Shown piece by piece: positions 1-12,276 of a DNA stretch of 64,000 bases. The notes beneath the pieces were generated by a model. That model saw only the letters and a program-made list of their open reading frames with translations, was not told the DNA's origin and searched no databases. This DNA is from Thelephora terrestris (taxonomy: Eukaryota > Basidiomycota > Agaricomycetes > Thelephorales > Thelephoraceae): NCBI GenBank assembly GCA_015956445.1, contig WIUZ02000008.1:1116001-1180000 (forward strand). The letters run 5' to 3'. The position numbers and the translations under genes are program-made. Numbering within the stretch: the stretch's first letter is position 1; each line of letters starts with the position of its first letter.

Positions 1-3000
1 TCCAACCGGAGAATGTATTTCTCCAGAAACCGACGTAAGGCCGGCAACGCATCCGAAACCAGGTGCTCCGTTACAACGGCTCGGAGGTGATTGTACCAGG
101 ACCTGCATGCACAGGCCATTGCATTGTCAACGCCGCTCTCGGAGCCAATCTTCGAAAAACCTTCCACATCGGAATTGAGGGCGAAGTCAGGGGTTGGGAA
201 CATGTTCTTCTTCAGTGACCCACACATTGGTCCAAGGCAGCGCAGAACGAGCTCCGAGGTTGTCTCAGCCTTCGGGGATATGTGGAAACGTAGGTTGCTG
301 CAACGCGATTGATTTGTCATGAAGCCAGGAAACGACTTATGGAACGGACTGACTCAAGGAGGGACGTTGGCACATCGCGTCGAACACCCGTTATGATGGT
401 AGCGATCGCGGACGGTGGGTGAGGCCGAGGGGTTTGTGGTGAGGAACGCGGCGCGGCTTGCGGCCACGTCGGTTCTCACGAGTTCAGCCTCGCACCCCAA
501 CAAGTCACTCCACTCTCCAGCACCCTTCAACTTCTCGTTCATTTCCCTGACAGCATCATGCCTCTACAACTCTACCAGATTACGGGAGCAGAAATGCAAA
601 TACCGTGACCGAACGTCGGGTCGTATTACCGACAAGTCCTCTCTTGGCAGTCCGAACATCGCCAACGCGGCGCTTGCATACCCAGCTGGTCCGTGATTAA
701 AATCGTTGCCTGACAGGTGGTACGGGTCTCAGATCCACGTCACTTGTTCACCGTCAGATTCTAGCACAGGCCCAATACTACGACTCGAGGTCCGACGGAA
801 TACCCGGTGGGGTGTACCCTCTATCTCGTCATAAGCACGTGGCGATTGAACTTTCTTGCCCGAGAATATTCCTTAGCGACACGACGTTGTGGAAAGAAAC
901 AGAAGTACATCGGATCCATGTCGGTGTAGAACCTCACGTTTCTCTACATGATTGTTCGCCGCTACTGAAGAGGAAAGGACTTGTGCAACTTCAGTGGATT
1001 CACCTCAGGCATCTAGTATAAAGAAAAAGTTTCTCTGGAACCGCAATTCTCTCCTTGAGGCTTGATTGGTTGCTACAACGGTTTCGTATGCGAGGTATGT
1101 GAACTGGTCCAGGCGAGTGCGGGCTCGTATGTCCAGCTATACCCGGCGGTATGTATACGCCAGATTCACCGCGGGCATTCGCAGTTGTGGCCTCTAGACT
1201 ACGATTGCTGGCCGCCTCCCACTCTACAATGACCCTACCGGCCCTGATGGGCACAACGCCGAAAGTAGAGGTAAACGCCTCCACTACTTAGTATCCTGGT
1301 ATGGACAACGTCTACCAGGGGTCAACGTAGGTGCGCCCTCTATCTGTTATAAACATCGAATGATGTCTCTGTTAGAAACCTATCCACATAATGGTTGGCC
1401 GAAGCTGAGCCCGCGAATATCGTGATGGATTTTGGTCGCATGGCCGTCCAACCTCCGGTGATAGAGGCGGAGGATGTTTCACTGCACATCATCGAAACAA
1501 ATTTCTTAATTTTGAAAGATTAGTGCCCCTATTCGAATATACCCGTTTGAGGATGTCTGGAAAACAGCCTCCAGCTTTTCTAGCCAGATCCCGTGCCAAA
1601 TGTTCTATAGGACGGCTATGCATGATCAACGTGGCTATCGCTGTGGGAGGCCTATGGGCATGACTACAGACCGCGGCCGAATGATTCCGGCGGGGACTGG
1701 AGCGTGTCCCTTGCTGTGGAACAGCCAGCTTTCGTATATGCACAAACGAGACACAAACACGCTCTTGGGTCATGCCTCAACAACCCCCTTCGACCGCGTC
1801 GGAAGATCGCTCAATGGTCCTGTCGAGAATACCTTCTTCGATAGCGAGACCTTCCAAGCTCTCGTCAACTCGAGGACAATCCGAGTGCCACCGAAACTCG
1901 CTTATGTTGGTCGGTGGATGGATCCAAACCTCACCAAACATCCGTTCAGCCATTTGGAAGCCTTCATTGAGGATCAGGAGGCTGGAGGGGAATGTCGCAC
2001 AAGGAGAGACATCCATATATAAAAAGAGGAATGGTTTGAACCGACTGACAGGAGGTTTCCAGCTGAGTCTGCCATCTATGAGTACCAATTTCGAACTCAC
2101 TGGAGGTTAGGTGTCAAGTAGAGGAAATTCTGGAGCGCTTACAAGAGACCCTTGGCCACTTGGGGCCTGGAGAACTCGGGAGGGTTATAATGCTCTTTGG
2201 ATGTAAGGTGCAGCAGAGCTTGAGGACCCAGGTCGTCCCTTGGCTTCGTCTGTGTCAAGTGTGACGAGGAATCGTCTTTGTCCACCTCAAGGTCAATAAA
2301 AGCGAAATCCAGCTGTATTTCAATGACCAATCGTCCGGAACTGCGGAAATTGGAACTGCGTTGACGACCGAAGTGCCGGCCAGGCGGACTGAAGGAAAAT
2401 CCGCGGGTGTAGATTGGTATTCCGTAGGTCGACGCTCTGGAGGAAGGGTCCGAATTTCTACGTGCCCTGTGGCTTATGAATGGCGTCTTTGAAGCACGTG
2501 TGTCAATACCGGTGCAACTCTGTCACGATAGATATTAGAAGCAACCGGTCGCTTGGTGAGCCAAGTTGAGCATCCCCAATGGCAAGCTTCTTTAGGCTCC
2601 TCTCGACCTCCGAGTCAGGATGAACGCCAGCATTCTCGAAGCGAACCTTCACAAGCCTCGCGTCGCACCCATTCCGTGGGTGAGGACCGCTCCTCGACGA
2701 TTCAACCACCGTCCTTGCAAAAAAAAAAAAAAAAAAAACCAAGCGACCGCTGCATTACAGAACTGCGCGCCTTCAAAAACGGCGAACCCGAACGCCGTAA
2801 AAGGGCCTTCGACGCCTCGAAGAGCCTTAGCGGCTTCAGGAACTCCAACCGCGAAGAACCTTCTTTACATCACGGTTGCCAGCGCGAAGATCGCGGCCTG
2901 CTAGGACATCCCCTGCCCCAGAACCGTCGCGGATGAACTCCACAGAGTGCTCGTGGTACCCTCTTGACGTGGAAGCCCTGAGTCCTCGTCGAGGATGCTG

Positions 3001-6000
3001 CTTCCGGTACCTAAATTCCACAGCCTCAAGACGACCACACGTCCACATTACGTTCCAGAACCGGGGTCGAGAGAACGTCGGAAACCAAGCACATCCCCCA
3101 GCTACCGCGCCGGAAGGACCGTGAACGGGCTTCTACCTTCTACCTCGGACTGAAGCCAAAAAGCCCAGGCTTCGGACGCTATCCCCATTAACATTCTGAA
3201 TCCTAGATGGAGAACTCACCCGCATCTCACACACTACTCGCAACTGCGGATACGTACATACGTCCCACAAGAACCAGGGAGAGAACCTTCAGTTCAAACA
3301 TCAGTCTCGCCTTGGGAGTTCAACAAGGAAGAAACAGCAATCTTACGTCAAATGGCTATCCTTGCGCCTAATCATAAGGTAAACGGGGCCACCTCGCTCG
3401 TCAATTTTGCGTCGTTCTAGCCTGGAAGAAGGAGGGGGGGAGGTGGATTCGGCCAATCGTTCGAGCGGCACGCAGAGAAAAACCTAGAGCACGGGGCGAA
3501 CATATTACCACTACAATGCAGGATAGAAAGAACCGTACGGAAGGCAAATAGGCGCCTTTTCGGACTTCAAGCACACCTCCGAGACCTCCCCAAACAGCCC
3601 AAAAAAACCCGTCGATTAGAGATCCGGGTAAGGCAAAATTTCCACAACAGAAATAAAAGCTTAGGAAAAAGAACCTTCCACCGGTTAGAATCAAAAAACA
3701 ACATCACTCTCGACCGCGTTGCATTCTAGATCGACCCTTCTCATCCGTGAAGAACGGGGTTCCCCCCCCGTTCGTTTTGGGGAACGTTCAGGACTTACGG
3801 GGGCAAAACCGATTCACGGTACATCCGAGAACCTCAGGCTCAAGCTATTCAACCACTTCCTCCCACTCCCTGCTTCTTCGTTCCGAAGCTGCCATACCAC
3901 CGAGAGATCCAATCGCGTAGGGCCTAGGGGGTGTATGGAACATGGCGATCGAAGGCCGCCACCCAGAGAGATAAAATTGTCTGGGGATGATGAGCAGAAT
4001 GGGGTTACCCAACACACGCTGAGAGATAAGACAGGACCATCCTCCAGTGGAACGAAGAGAGAGAAAAAAAACCAAAGGCTTCCCCGCACGGGATTCAATA
4101 CGACCAGCGAGGGGGGCAATCAGACGAGCCAATGGGCCCGCGTCACCCTTGATATCGACTCAATTGGTCACCCCACCTGGTGCGTAAGCGGTTTGAGGTA
4201 CCAGAGAGGACCCGCTGCTGCAGGGATAACGTGGGTCCGGCACTCGACTACGAGCGAAGCATCCAACCACGACCGTGGTTGGCGTTCTGGAGGTGTGATG
4301 TCGACTGGTACTTGCATCGAGATAGCCCTGAAAAGGAGGCGCTCACGGAATGAAGCCTCGAAAAAACTGTGGAGCGGCTTCCGACAACAGAACTACGGAC
4401 AGAAGGTGGCTCCAAAGAGGACTGTGTGGGAAGCGTCCGATTGATGATGTACACCTCCCACCATGCCTAGAACAGGCAGCACACCTTCCATAATCATCCG
4501 AGATCCAGGCTGACACCATACAGGGGCGAAATCAGCTTGCATCACGAAAATTGAATTCAATTATCACTTGAAAAAACGTGGCGCCAGAATCAGAAGAGTG
4601 GGTTATGTGTATACGTTCGTGATAAGGCCGAAAGTCAGCTTATCAAGTACGTACGCGCTCTGAGAGGGGGGTCTGGAACGCCAACGTCCCGACCTTTAAT
4701 CAATTGTACATCCAGGAAGGCTTCTTTGTGTACCGCGTAACTGAATGGGGAAGAGCGCCAGTTGGAGGATAAGTTGTTTCATGCCAGACATAACTGTTGA
4801 TGACAAAGCTAGAAGCCTCATTGACTAGTGATATTACGGGGAGACGCCCGAATCGAGGGTCCCCCATACGCACTAGTAGAGGATCGAAGGCGCAGCCCAT
4901 TGAATTGACTCCGGTGCCAACCTTTCCCGAGTTCGTAGATCGTCGAGAAATGAAAATAGTACAACGTCTTCTGACCACTTTCTTGCTGACGTATGCGAAT
5001 AAGGGGTCCTGATCCCTGTTCAACGGACGGGGTGTGCGGCGCAGGTCAAAACTTCATGCAACAAAAATGGAGTGCTGCTTACTTACGTCAATGGTGAGTC
5101 CCAGTTACGCCGAGAAGAGTGTTGCGGTGTTTGATGACAGCAAAGAAACAAAAGTCACACGTAGAGTGCGGAGAGATGATCCAGGTTTTGGCGGAGTACG
5201 ACAAACATGTGGCCGCCACGCAGTATCAAACCATGCACGACCCAACTAACGACCTCCGCCCGGTGCTCCCGGACCTTGGGATGCCCGAAGGAGAATCCTG
5301 CCCGGAGATTAGAGTCGGATGATAAGGATCTCGACCTACACCGGTCCACCTGATCACGAAAAAAAAATTGCAACAACTTAATGCCGGTGTAACGGTGTAC
5401 GTTTCCTCGGTCGGCGCCAGTGAAAGCGGGGAACAGGGAGCCGAGCTTTGCCAACAAACAGCGGACGGCGCGAATTCAGAGCGGCCAGAACCCGAGAGTT
5501 GTATTACGTCGTCGGAGAAAGTCTCAAACAGATCCTCAATCCTCATATCGGCGTAGTCGGTTCCCTCCAAACAATTAGTTCTGTGATTGACCTCATAAGC
5601 CAGGGTTAATGTCACATCCGTGGTGTGGATCAACTCACTTGACATATTCGCTCCCACTCAAAAGCAACTGACAGCGGACGCGAACTTTGACACCAAAAGT
5701 CATATGTCAGGCGAAAAAAGAACCTCAGAAAGCTGGTGGAGCCGGAGAAACGATGAATCACGCCGTTTGTGTGTGGGGGTCAATGGAAGAAAAATGGTGA
5801 ATTGATCCCAGGCTACTCGCAACACTTACGTTCAAAGACCGCCAGTCATCGCTCAATCAGACAAAAAGATTTTAGGGCGGTCGGATGAGTTCCTCGCGAG
5901 GCTTCTACCATATCGAAGCTCGGACGTGTCGCAGAACCGGGAGCCATGCTGGCTGTCAATCGACCGTACGGGTGAATAGAAAATTTTGTTAGGGGGATTC

Positions 6001-9000
6001 TCGTTTGCCACCCGCGTGTGTAAGGAGCGGGTTATCGCAGCGGTAGGGTTGTTGATGGTACAAGAGTAAGGTGTGAACTGGCGGAGTCTGATCGATTGAT
6101 CCTCCTTCCCAATAAGGCAAATGTTCAACCCTCACTCCAAGTCGCACAACCCGCCACGACGCCAACCCGACCTCTGCTCAGAAAAATCCAAATGTTAGAC
6201 GCAGACGAGGACGGACGTGACACAGTGACCATTGCACGAATGATTCCCGTCGCGTTTGGGAGTAGAACCTACAAGGCCGCCTCATGGGTTTCGACACGGC
6301 GAGGTGACTAAAACCAATGCCGCGATTTGTAAATTCATCTTTACCTCGAGTCTATTTTCCCGTATTTTCATGTCGTTTTTGACGAAATAGAACCGAGCGC
6401 AATTTCCTCGATCGATTGCCTGAGGGAGGAGGTGCGCGAGGGGATGGTTGTGTCGGCATTTCCCCGCCGGTCTCTAGAGAAGTAAACGAACACACACGGG
6501 TGGTACGGGAGCGCCAGACCTGTGGGTGCACACGCGCACAAACATTTCCTGTGCATGACCGCGTTCGGGTTCTGTTGAGCTTAATTCACGGAAACGGGCC
6601 GGGGAGAGGGGACTTCGAAAGGGCCCGTGCCACGTGAGCCGATATGTACATCATCAGGCGACGCCCCTTCTGATCCAGGCGCCAGAGGGTGGGGAACCGG
6701 GGACCTAACGGACTGATCTGGATATTAGCTTTTCTTCGTTCGTGACCTCGGCGTTTCGTCAATTTTTATGATGCCATGTATATGTTTCCAGCACACGTTA
6801 CCTAGCCCAATCTGTCCCATCAAATACAGCAGGTTGCGGGTCCTCCGTGGACCTCGTTGATCGCAGAACGGTCTTCCGTGGACTCGATCGATGTTGCGTG
6901 GATGCCTACTAGTTCCATCGGCATATTCCACAACAAAGAAAAAAGTTTTCTCTTATATCCTCCATCGAATCAAGTTCTGACGGCGGAGCACTGGTAGCGA
7001 TCAGAGTTTCGAGCTAGGGAACTTGTCATGTTGTCACCGCTCGCCAGACGATCAGTCAAATCCGCATGAATCATTCCGGACGTGCGAATCGGACTGAGAG
7101 AGAGAGAGAGGTATAGGTGTAATACAACTGAAGCTTGCGTTGTTACACAGGCTGGCCGAACCCCTCGCGAATTCTCATACTCGCTTCCAAACACCGGCCA
7201 GAGTTCCCCCCGCAATCAGCCGCCGAACAATCTTGGAACATTAGTTTTTCTTGGACACGAGGCGTGCTCGATGGTTTCCGACACGCGCCTTTCGTGTAAG
7301 CCCCGGACTCAGATCCGTCCGCAGTGGAAAGAATGGCGAGCAAACTCTGTATAACGGCATACTGATACGCGTCGCTCTAACGGCATAGGGACGATCCTAT
7401 TCGCTGATCGATAGGATTGGAGCACGTTCTCCCTCCCCGCCGCGCCTGTTGGACTCGAGGGTAGTTGTGCGAGGTACGGGCGAACCGGGAACTGTGGGAT
7501 ATCACGGTCACCTAGCAGATTCCGAAAGAAGGAAGTAGATCCTAAAAGACCGAGCGGGGAACCCAGGGATCATTCCGGTTGGCTCCAACCAACTGTACAG
7601 TTTTTCATTTCGGTCGGCCAGGCCGGCTTTAGCAAAACGGGTTGGCCGTCCCGATTTACGATTGTACCAGGGAAATGAGTTGGGTCACACATATGTGCAT
7701 GCAAACCTAGGACGCTCCACCCGCACGTTTTGCCAATTCCGTGTCCGAAATCAACATTCAGTGTGGGGATCGCAGACGACTCGTTGTCGGATTAGAAGTG
7801 TGGCGCAGGAATCACCTGAGACTTGGGGGGAAGGGAGTCGACAAAACGCATCTCGATAGCTTCGCCTCGTCGTCTACGCGTGCCCCCATAGAACCTATCA
7901 CGAGGGCAAGTCTACTGAATTGTCTAAAGGCGGAAACGAGATCCCCAAGCAAACTCCTCCCATTGTATCAATACAAGCCAAGGTCCTCACAATTACCGGC
8001 AACCGATTACAGTCTGTGAAATCGCCACAATGTTCCAGAGGCGAGTGAATAGAGGGGAAGGAAAGCCCACCCAAACAATGCAGCGGTAGTTATGACGCAG
8101 AGAACACGCGCCAACTCATTTTTGATCTAGTGAGGAGGACCGTCGTCCGTGAAACTTGTACGACGTCTCAAAAAAAAAGAAAAGAAAAACCATCGGGCGC
8201 TTGAAGTAATACACCAATCCAAATAAAAATATGGTATCTGTTGCACGACCGAGCGGTGCCGTTCGAAACTCGTATAAGTATCGGGCTGCTTACGATATAT
8301 CACAATCAAAGTATTTCAACTAAGGGTGGAGAGAGGGGGGGCAGTCGTTGGACGCACTGCCGGGAAGTGAGGACGAATATGGGAACCCTCTGCCCTACGT
8401 CCGGATCCTCTCCTTTATTTGATTCTGCGCCTCTCATCCGTCACGATTTTCCCTGTACTCCCGCGCGACCGGCAACGACCGTCCGTTCTCGATATTGAAA
8501 TAGACTTACAACAACATCCAGAAATCATCCTTTCTACGTAGGGGGGGAGCGGTATCCCGGACGACAACGGCCGGAGCGTTCGTTCGGGTTCTGAGTTCAA
8601 GGGATTCGTCCCAAACGGACTCGGTCAACGTTGTCATCTACCGCTTGGGTGCCCTAGAGCTCTCCATTGGGCATAACTTGGAAAGTACAGATACACCCAG
8701 ACGCGCGACTCCCGCACCACGTTCTCTTAGCATATTCAATCATACACACGCCGGTCTGAATCTCGAGATCCAAAGAGAGATCCTCGAACACACTGAAGCA
8801 ACCGAACAACGAATAGATGTATATCTACGCGAGAGCCACTCCGAGACGGATCACTTTCAGAAAATCCCCAAAGGCACTTGTCGGTGTTCCAAATAAATAT
8901 TTACGCTTCTAAAGAGAGAGAGGAAAAAAAGGAAATGTTTATCCGACCGGGCTCTAATTGCTACATTGTACGCGCTGAAATGGGGGGTGCACAAAACATC

Positions 9001-9484
9001 GTGTCAGGAGAGTACGGAGGAGCTGTGTGAGATTTTACAATGAAAATGAGGGCGGATGAATAATATGTATTTGGGGCTTGTGACGCGAAGCCCTTCGCGG
9101 TGTGTGAGCGGGGAAACGAGGTGATACAGCTGGGGGAGGGGGGCAGGGGAGAGAGAGAGAGTACAAACAACAATGGAAGAACAAGCAGGTGTTCATGAGC
9201 AGAGCAGAATGTGGTGGTGGAACCAAGTCGTGAAGAGAACGGAAAGGTACTCCCAAAACACAATCCAGAGGTATGCACCTGGAACAGCGAAGGAAAAGGG
9301 GTAATTTTCGAATGCAATATACCTGAAAACAATGCGACGACGATATCTAACAGGAAAAAAAAAACAATGCTTCGGGAGAGGACCGCATATTCGACCGCGA
9401 GAGTCGGTGAAGCACAGGGGAGGGGGGGCATAATCGAGCACAAGAAACATACAACCAAAGCATGCCATAAGACGCCGAAATGTT
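1..9484. other. gene-poor block, no supported gene
   Basis: I find no reading frame with recognisable protein motifs, no consistent chain of exons with matching splice phases, and no tRNA box pair on either strand. Open frames are short, rich in Ser, Arg and Thr, and overlap on both strands, as expected of non-coding DNA of mixed composition. The longest (3719-4444, 241 codons) resembles no family I know. The block contains an A20 run at 2719-2738 and a short GA repeat near 7098. By eye it is not AT-rich, so it does not look like a typical RIP-mutated block. Decayed transposons too diverged to recognise remain possible. Confidence 0.6.
2719..2738. repeat. A20 homopolymer
   Basis: An uninterrupted run of 20 A. 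It could be the poly-A tail of a retroposed sequence on the + strand, but no target duplication or upstream gene body was recognised. Confidence 0.8.
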
Positions 9485-12276
9485 CTAATATGTGTGCATG
9501 CTGTGGTGGTTCATCGACTCGTAAAAGTTGTGTTGCTGCTGCTCGTGCTTCGCGTACTCCATTCCGTTAGTCTGCCCCTGATGTTGAAGCTGGAGCGAGT
9601 TCAGCGAGACCGGAGGAGATTCGGGGAGCGCCATCGGCGGGTGAATGTACGCTGCGAACAGCGCCTCATCCTCGTGCGGGAGCGGAGGCGGGTGCAAAAA
9701 GTCCATCGGGCTTTCCTCCGGCAACGACATTGGCGGATGAACGATTTGTGGAGAGCCATCGGGGAGGAGCATCGGCGGGTGCCAGAGCGTACTCGTCGTT
9801 CCCCTCAGGTAGTTGAATGAAGAAGAGTAGGTGTTGTACGGGAAATCCATAGAGGATGCACGAGAACGATTCCCAGATGTTGTCCCTGTCGAGTACGATT
9901 CCGCGTATGAAGAATAACCAGATACAGCAGAGGAGGGGGGCTCAGATGCTGAATCCGTCGACATCCTTCGCCGCTTGCTGACCCGCGATTCCGCAGCTTC
10001 GTCGGCGTGATCCTCGTTCGGGAACGAGGGGGGATCAGATGGCGTCAGGTAATTTTGTGATAGATAATCGGGGTGATAAGGTCCGGGGAACGTGTTGAAG
10101 CCAAGGGATGATGAATAGCTGTTTTGGGGGAACTGGGGATCGTCGCCTAAAGCCCCCATGAGTTCCGACTGAGAGGAGGTTCTGAACTCGGCTTCATCGT
10201 AGCTCATCTGCGTAGTGGAATCGGGAGAGAGCGTTGGTTGGCCGCCTAACCCATCGCCGACGGGAGAGGTTCGGCAACTCGCACCCGGACTAGCAGAAGG
10301 TGTCTCCTCAACACCGTTGGCGCGTCGTGCGTCATGACGGGAACGTTTTCGGATGACATCCGACTTCATGGAGATCGGACGCGCGGATCCATGGAGCTTA
10401 TAGCTAGATAAGGGGTTAGCGGGTATAGAAGGGGTGGATCTGTTTGTTGCTTACTATAGGCCGCAACTGTTCAAGAAAGCATCAGAAATATATTCAATCC
10501 AAGGGAGAGAAGAAACGTACGCATTGCAAACAGTTTTACCCTCATCGTCCTTACGCCACAAGGGAGTCGCAGTCGTGTGGCAGTTGTAGCATTGAGCAGA
10601 CACCGTAACAGCTGGTGTTCGGGTTGATGCGGTTGGCTGACTGGTCGTAACTGACGTAGTTATCGACGTACCAACGGCTTCTGCGATCTCTTGTTGCTGT
10701 TGCTGTTGTTGCTGTTGTTGTTGTTGTTGTTGCTGCTGCTGCTGTTGACGCGAAGACGAACTGTGGGACCTGCCTTCACCCTGGGCGTTGCGCATGTTCT
10801 TGGGACGAGGACGCTTGTGCTGTGGCTGAAGGTTAGGGGAATGGAGACCGGCAGATCGCGAAATACGTACCAATTTGCAATAGAGGCCGCAAGCGTTACA
10901 ATTGAGCTCGTCGTTGAGACCACGGCGCCACAGAGGAGTGTGGGTTGCTCCACAGTTGGAGCACTCGGCCTTGACGCCCCCAGGAGCGGTATGGGGGGCA
11001 GATTGGTTACCGGTGAGGCTCGCGCCGGGGGTATTCGAGGATCGGGTGTTCTGCGTCTTCACGCTCAAGGTCGGCCTCTTGCTCGTCTTGGTATTGAGGC
11101 TGGGGAGGGGTGGGAGCTCGTCCATGGCAGGAGTGAGAGGAGTCAAGGGAGCCATGTTGGAAAGAGGAGAGGGTGTGGTCGAGGCTTCGGTTTGTTCGGG
11201 CAGGTAGGAGGTAGCAGGCTTCATTTCGATATCCTCAGATTGAAAGTCCTCGTGAAGACTAGTGGCTGAAGACCAGGGACCAGGGGATTCGATTGTCGTG
11301 AGGAGTTCGTCAAGGGGCAGTTCGATCGTGGGGCGGATGATGTCGAAGTGGTTGACATTGTTCAGCACCAGGCCTTCTCCAAAACTAACAGGATTGGCAC
11401 GGGAGGGCGTAGGATGGTAGAGGGCACGGGGATCAAAGTCGTTAGAGAAGAGTGTTGGGAAACGGAGGGATGCGGGAGACTGGTCGTTCTTGTGGATAGC
11501 TGGTTCAGCAGCGTTCGAACTTTTACGGTTGCGCTGGGAAGATGAGTGTTCTTTGTTGTCGTAATTCGTAACGTCGTTAACGATCGCGGCGGCAGTGCGA
11601 CGGGAAGGCTTGTTAAACTCGGCGGAAGGCTTCAAGTCCGGCTTCTGGACTGGGCTAGGCATCGCAACAGAAGTGGGTTGGTCGACGCTGAACGTGAACT
11701 GCATTCGTTGGATGGTGCCGGGTCCGCTGTTTTGGCTAGCCTCGCGGTTGCGCTCTTTCTCAGCTGCGCGCTGCTGGAGCAGATCAGTTGAGTGGTTCCT
11801 TCTGAATCCGGGAGCCTCAAGTTCGACGATGCTCCTGCAAAAGTTGTAAGTCAACAAAGTCGAGCGAAAGAGCCAAGAGATAATACATGCCTTCCTTTCT
11901 CTTTGTCGAGTTTGTCGCCCATGTGCTTGGAGAGCCGCTTGAACTCTCGCTTAGAACGGGCGTTGTCGGAATCAACCATGAGGTTTTGAAGGTGCCAGAG
12001 CCTCCAGCTGAGATTCTCAAGTCTCTGGCCTTGCTCGAGGAAACTAGCGACCTTTGTGCAGACCTGAAGCAAAGATCCCGATGAGCGGCGGAGGGGGGTG
12101 GATGTTGAACGCTAGTTGCTCAATTACCTTCCAAGTCTTGGTCAACGAGTCCACATCACTCAAGTTACTGAATGGAACGAAAGATTTGTTGCCCTAGCAG
12201 AGTGGTGAGATAACCGCATACAGCGATGAGTAAAAAGGTGACCGACTTTGAACTTGAGGTTGAGGATTGCTGGCAT
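9485..12276 (-). CDS. two-finger GATA-type transcription factor
   Basis: Seven exons (12276-12247, 12193-12128, 12063-11891, 11834-10871, 10819-10521, 10466-10455, 10403-9485) join in phase to 820 residues. The N-terminal part has the short conserved block seen in fungal nitrogen-type GATA factors (the RLENLSWRLW region, followed by LDKEKGR). Two zinc fingers follow, both C-X2-C-X17-C-X2-C: CSNCGATHTPLWRR...CNACGLYCKL with a KRPRPK tail, and CYNCHTTATPLWRK...CNACGLYYKL with a HGSARPISMKSDVIRKR basic tail. A polyglutamine run lies between them. The C-terminal third is rich in Pro, Ser and His. Introns interrupt both finger regions; one is GC-AG and one flanks a 12-nt exon. It presumably binds GATA sites in the nucleus. 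Two fingers recall siderophore repressors of the Urbs1/SreA type, but the N-terminal block and the second finger's tail fit the Gaf1/Asd4/AreA side better, so the regulated pathway is undecided. The start (MPAILNLKFK) and the first donor (GTCGGT) are the least certain parts. Confidence 0.88.
10691..10746 (-). repeat. CAG/CAA polyglutamine tract
   Basis: About 18 Gln codons, mixed CAG and CAA on the minus strand, inside the GATA factor between the two zinc fingers. The opposite strand reads as polyleucine and creates a spurious 192-codon open frame. Confidence 0.9.

Noticed and set aside
10691-11269. 192-codon + strand frame starting with polyleucine
   Set aside because: It is the complement of the polyglutamine tract and zinc-finger exons of the GATA gene, and has no motif of its own.
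9485-12276. Naming the GATA factor as a siderophore repressor (Urbs1/SreA)
   Set aside because: Two fingers are present, but I see no Cys-rich block between them, and the N-terminal block and second finger tail fit the nitrogen/development-type GATA factors better.
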